Below are positions 6,815 through 9,450 of a DNA stretch of 9,450 nucleotides, piece by piece (position 1 is the first letter of the stretch; each line of letters starts with the position of its first letter). The stretch lies in NCBI GenBank assembly GCA_945965245.1, contig CAMFNC010000046.1:1-9450 (forward strand). The letters run 5' to 3'. The position numbers and the translations under genes were made by a program. This DNA comes from an uncultured Porphyromonas sp. Its GTDB lineage: Bacteria; Bacteroidota; Bacteroidia; Bacteroidales; Porphyromonadaceae. Below the pieces are notes generated by a model. It was given only the letters and a program-made list of their open reading frames with translations, did not search any database and was not told the origin of the DNA.

Positions 6815-8275
6815 ATGGCAGCAGAAATTAAAAACCTTGCCCCCCAAGTAGTTTGGAACTATTTCTATGAACTGACACAAATTCCCAGACCCACTGGTCA
6901 TGTAAAAGAAGTAACCGAATACATCAAATCTGTGGGTGAAAAATTAAATCTGGAAACCCTACAAGACGAAGTGGGCAATGTGCTGATTTGTAAGCCGGCC
7001 ACTCCGGGTATGGAAAATTGTCCCGTGGTAACGCTGCAATCCCACGTGGATATGGTGCCGCAGAAAAATGCCGCCACCCAACACGATTTTACTAAAGATC
7101 CCATAGATGCCTATATTGATGGCGAATGGGTAACTGCACGAGGTACCACTCTGGGTGCCGATAACGGCATCGGAGCATCTTATGCGCTTGCCATACTCAC
7201 AGAAAAAGATATTCAACATGGCCCTATTGAGGCCTTGTTTACCGTAGACGAAGAGGTAGGCATGGTGGGAGCCAATGGCCTGAAACCCGGTTTTTCTCAT
7301 GGCGACATATTAATCAATCTGGACTCTGAATCCGAATGTGAATTATATGTAGGCTGTGCAGGCGGTGTGGATGTGAGCGCACGCCTCGAATTCAAAAACG
7401 AAGAACCCACACCCGAAGGCGATGTGGCTGTATATCTCTCGTTAACCGGACTCAAGGGCGGCCACTCCGGTATGGACATTGACCTCGGACGTGGCAATGC
7501 CAATAAATTGCTTTTCCGCTTCCTGAAAGATGCCGTGGAAAACAATGGCGCACGTTTGGTGGATTTCGATGGTGGCTCGCTGCGCAATGCTATTCCTCGT
7601 GAAGCCTTTGCTACCATCACCATTCCCGAAGATGAAGCAGATGCTTTATGGGAATTGGTATCGGACTACCAAGAAACATTTACACGTGAATATACTGCCA
7701 TCGAAGACGGCATTCTATTTGAAGCCAAACGACTGGACAAAGTTCCCGCTTACGTGGTACCCGAAGAAATCCAAGACAGCATCATCAACGCCATCGAAGC
7801 ATGTCCCAATGGTGTAATTTCCATGCTGACCAGCTTCCCCGGTACGGTGGAATCCTCTTCTAATATGGCACGTGTGCAGGTAAAAGACGGATTATTCGAA
7901 GTCAAATTCCTCGTGCGTAGTTCTTCCGAATCTCGAAAGATGTATCTGGCTTCCATGATAGAAAGCACATTCAGTCTGGCCGGTGCCGAGGTAGAATTCG
8001 ATGCTCCTTACAATGGCTGGGAGCCCAACATCAACTCTTCCATCATGAAGTATATGAAAGAGGCTTATGAACGTGGTTACAGTCGCACACCTGAAATCAA
8101 AGTCATCCATGCTGGCTTGGAGTGCGGTATCATTCAGGGAGCCATGCCCAAGATGGATATGATTTCCGTGGGACCGGACATCCGTCACCCGCACTCTCCG
8201 GATGAAAAAGTCCATATTGCTTCCGTAGAACGCACATGGCACGTATTGCGAGATGTATTGTCCGACATTAAATAA
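6815..8275 (+). CDS. pepD: Aminoacyl-histidine dipeptidase (peptidase D, M20C)
   Basis: A cytosolic zinc-dependent dipeptidase that hydrolyses Xaa-His dipeptides such as carnosine and other dipeptides. The 486-residue product is the normal length and keeps the M20 active-site set: His77 and Asp79 in SHVDM, bridging Asp116 in GADNGIG, general-base Glu146 and metal-binding Glu147 in VDEEVGM, Asp170 in NLDSE, and His460 in PHSPDEKV (8192-8194). These fall about three residues before the E. coli PepD positions for the N-terminal set and one before for the last His. The GGHSGMDI segment marks the lid (dimerisation) domain characteristic of M20. ATG 6815 is the first start after the preceding gene and gives the expected N-terminus. 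It is followed by a U-tailed hairpin 35 bp past its stop, which probably ends the flippase-pepD transcript. Confidence 0.96.
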   Translation: MAAEIKNLAPQVVWNYFYELTQIPRPTGHVKEVTEYIKSVGEKLNLETLQDEVGNVLICKPATPGMENCPVVTLQSHVDMVPQKNAATQHDFTKDPIDAYIDGEWVTARGTTLGADNGIGASYALAILTEKDIQHGPIEALFTVDEEVGMVGANGLKPGFSHGDILINLDSESECELYVGCAGGVDVSARLEFKNEEPTPEGDVAVYLSLTGLKGGHSGMDIDLGRGNANKLLFRFLKDAVENNGARLVDFDGGSLRNAIPREAFATITIPEDEADALWELVSDYQETFTREYTAIEDGILFEAKRLDKVPAYVVPEEIQDSIINAIEACPNGVISMLTSFPGTVESSSNMARVQVKDGLFEVKFLVRSSSESRKMYLASMIESTFSLAGAEVEFDAPYNGWEPNINSSIMKYMKEAYERGYSRTPEIKVIHAGLECGIIQGAMPKMDMISVGPDIRHPHSPDEKVHIASVERTWHVLRDVLSDIK

Positions 8276-8310
8276 TCTCATGACATTGCATTATAAATTG
8301 TTAACACTCT

Positions 8311-8349
8311 TCCTCAGCTATCGGTCACACCGATGGCTGGGGACTTTTT
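8311..8349 (+). terminator. Intrinsic terminator-like hairpin between pepD and fabD
   Basis: Left arm 8311-8324 (TCCTCAGCTATCGG), five-base loop TCACA (8325-8329), right arm 8330-8343 (CCGATGGCTGGGGA), then C and TTTTT at 8345-8349. The 14 bp pair fully apart from two G-U wobbles. Its shape is a textbook intrinsic terminator for the pepD unit, yet the T-run ends only 13 bp before the preferred fabD ATG at 8363. The upstream alternative fabD ATG (8333) lies inside the right arm, which argues against that start. The hairpin could instead be an attenuator or 5' UTR element of fabD. Confidence 0.85.
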
Positions 8350-8362
8350 AAAATTTCAAAGT

Positions 8363-9241
8363 ATGAAAACCGCATTTGTTTTTCCGGGTCAAGGCGCACA
8401 ATTTGTGGGTATGGGCAAAGAATTATACGACAACCATACCCAGGCCAAGGCTCTATTTGATCAAGCCAATGAAATATTAGGCTTCCGTATTACCGATATT
8501 ATGTTCGCCGGTACAGATGACCAACTCAAAGAAACTAAAGTTACTCAGCCGGCTGTATTCCTGCACTCGGTGGCTCGTGCCGCTGTGGCTGATGATATGG
8601 CTTGCGATATGACTGCAGGACACTCACTGGGCGAATTTTCTGCATTAGTGGCAGCCGAAGCATTGACCTTTGAAGATGGCCTTCGTTTGGTTTCCAAACG
8701 TGCTTTGGCCATGCAAGAGGCTTGCGAAGCCGTCCCTGGAACCATGGCAGCCATTCTGGGATTGCCCGATGATAAAGTGAAAGAAATCGTAGCAGGCATA
8801 GAAGAGGTGGTTGTGGCAGCTAACTTCAATAGCCCCGGTCAAATTGTCATATCAGGCAGTTTGGAAGGCGTAAATAAAGCCTGCGAAGCCATGAAAGCCG
8901 CCGGAGCAAAACGTGCGTTACCCTTGAAAGTGGGTGGAGCATTCCACTCTCCTCTCATGGAACCAGCTCGCCAAAAATTGGCACAAGCCATTGAAGATAC
9001 CCTCTTCAGCACTCCCAAATGTCCTATTTATCAGAATGTGGTGGCAAAGGCAATAATTGACCCTGCCGAAATCAAGAAAAATCTGATTATGCAGCTCACA
9101 GCTCCTGTTCGCTGGACAGAAAGCGTACAACAGATGATAGCCGACGGGGCTTCCAAATTCATCGAATTCGGTCCCGGAGCCGTACTGCAAGGCCTGATTA
9201 AGAAAATCGACAAAAACGCAGAAGCTGAAAGTTTCAGTTAA
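8363..9241 (+). CDS. fabD: Malonyl-CoA:ACP transacylase
   Basis: FabD moves malonyl from CoA to the acyl carrier protein, supplying the extender unit for type II fatty-acid synthesis in the cytosol. From ATG 8363 the product has 292 residues, the usual size. It starts directly with the conserved MKTAFVFPGQGAQFVGMG, keeps the nucleophile elbow GHSLGE with Ser88 (8624-8626), Arg113 in the SKRALAMQEA helix, and His195 in GAFHSPLMEPA (8945-8947), the partner of Ser88. These match E. coli Ser92, Arg117 and His201 with a small offset. The frame extends 10 codons upstream to ATG 8333, but that start lies inside a hairpin and adds non-conserved residues. No other fab genes adjoin it here: pepD is upstream and a tRNA downstream. 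No clear TAnnTTTG promoter is visible in the short gap after pepD. Confidence 0.96.
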   Translation: MKTAFVFPGQGAQFVGMGKELYDNHTQAKALFDQANEILGFRITDIMFAGTDDQLKETKVTQPAVFLHSVARAAVADDMACDMTAGHSLGEFSALVAAEALTFEDGLRLVSKRALAMQEACEAVPGTMAAILGLPDDKVKEIVAGIEEVVVAANFNSPGQIVISGSLEGVNKACEAMKAAGAKRALPLKVGGAFHSPLMEPARQKLAQAIEDTLFSTPKCPIYQNVVAKAIIDPAEIKKNLIMQLTAPVRWTESVQQMIADGASKFIEFGPGAVLQGLIKKIDKNAEAESFS

Positions 9242-9291
9242 AAAACCATAGAAGGCTTTGTTTTAAGCAAGTCTTCACCCAATCTGATTTT

Positions 9292-9327
9292 GAGGCGGTG
9301 TAGAAACAAACGTTTTGGCATCGCCTC
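9292..9327 (+). terminator. Probable terminator hairpin after fabD
   Basis: GAGGCGGTG (9292-9300) pairs with CATCGCCTC (9319-9327) over 9 bp with one G-U wobble. Inside the 18-base loop, AAAC and GTTT can pair to extend it. The following TTATCATT is only a weak U-tract. It lies 50 bp after the fabD stop and about 27 bp before the tRNA promoter, a fitting place to separate the two units. Confidence 0.5.
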
Positions 9328-9353
9328 TTATCATTAACTGACAAAAAGATATA

Positions 9354-9384
9354 TTTGCCATAATAAAAAAAAGTATTACATTTG
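9354..9384 (+). promoter_or_regulatory. Bacteroidetes-type promoter for the tRNA
   Basis: TTTG at 9354-9357 (-33 element), 19 bp spacer rich in A, and TACATTTG at 9377-9384 (-7 element) fit the Bacteroidetes primary sigma consensus TTTG and TAnnTTTG. Transcription would begin around 9390, about 35-40 bp before the tRNA 5' end. A second TAnnTTTG match, TATATTTG (9350-9357), shares the upstream TTTG and has no partner at the right distance. Confidence 0.7.
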
Positions 9385-9394
9385 CAACGCTTTA

Positions 9395-9420
9395 AGGTCG
9401 TTAGCTTGACGGCAAGACCT
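9395..9420 (+). other. Possible leader hairpin before the tRNA
   Basis: AGGTC (9395-9399) pairs with GACCT (9416-9420). Inside it, TT and GC can pair with GC and AA around single-base bulges at 9400 and 9403, leaving a loop TTGACG. It lies between the predicted transcription start and the tRNA, so it could be part of the 5' leader removed by RNase P. The pairing is short and may be coincidental. Confidence 0.3.
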
Positions 9421-9426
9421 AAAAAC

Positions 9427-9450
9427 GGTGTGGTAGTTCAGCTGGTTAGA
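9427..9450 (+). tRNA. tRNA 5' portion, probably tRNA-Asp; cut by window end
   Basis: GGTGTGG (9427-9433) would be the 5' acceptor strand, TA (9434-9435) positions 8-9, and GTTC (9436-9439) the 5' D-stem, followed by the D-loop AGCTGGTTAGA with its GG. The GGTAGTTCAG...GGTTAGA pattern is characteristic of bacterial tRNA-Asp. The anticodon is outside the window, so the amino acid is inferred from this resemblance only. Confidence 0.75.

Noticed and set aside
1..9450. A novel gene cluster, mobile element, CRISPR array or defence system
   Set aside because: All intact genes belong to well-known housekeeping families; no repeat array, transposase, integrase, terminal inverted repeats or unusual cluster was seen.

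Overview
This looks like an ordinary chromosomal housekeeping segment from a Bacteroidota (probably Bacteroidales) genome. The evidence is family-level resemblance of the proteins, sparse Shine-Dalgarno sequences, and a near-ideal Bacteroidetes-type promoter (TTTG, 19 nt, TACATTTG) in front of a tRNA at the right edge. The genus cannot be fixed from the sequence alone. I found no phage, plasmid, insertion sequence, CRISPR array or defence system, and no convincing new multi-gene system.

Layout. Left block, + strand: the C-terminal half of a long-chain acyl-CoA synthetase (1-950); prfB, encoding release factor 2 through a programmed +1 frameshift (997-2107); and an oligopeptidase B-type S9 peptidase that carries a lipoprotein signal peptide (best start 2143, end 4290). 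This block is closed by a long U-tailed hairpin at 4305-4353. Next come about 540 bp without an intact gene (4354-4889). Read on the - strand, that stretch gives pieces resembling a decayed LytTR-type response regulator. Then rsmA/ksgA lies on the - strand (4890-5675), divergent from a + strand pair: an integral-membrane flippase-like protein of the LPG-synthase TM/UPF0104 family (5764-6786) and the dipeptidase gene pepD (6815-8275). A strong intrinsic-terminator-like hairpin (8311-8349) sits immediately before fabD (best start 8363, end 9241). A second, weaker hairpin follows fabD (9292-9327). The last 100 bp hold a promoter, a short leader with a possible hairpin, and the first 24 nt of a tRNA that looks like tRNA-Asp.

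How the genes relate. They serve basic metabolism: fatty-acid activation and synthesis (acyl-CoA synthetase, FabD), translation (RF2, RsmA, tRNA), and peptide turnover (oligopeptidase B, PepD). No single pathway ties them together. The points most worth a second look are the E. coli-identical RF2 frameshift site, the SPY (not SPF) codon-recognition tripeptide, lipoprotein targeting of a usually cytosolic peptidase family, the hairpin pressed against the fabD start, and the decayed regulator.
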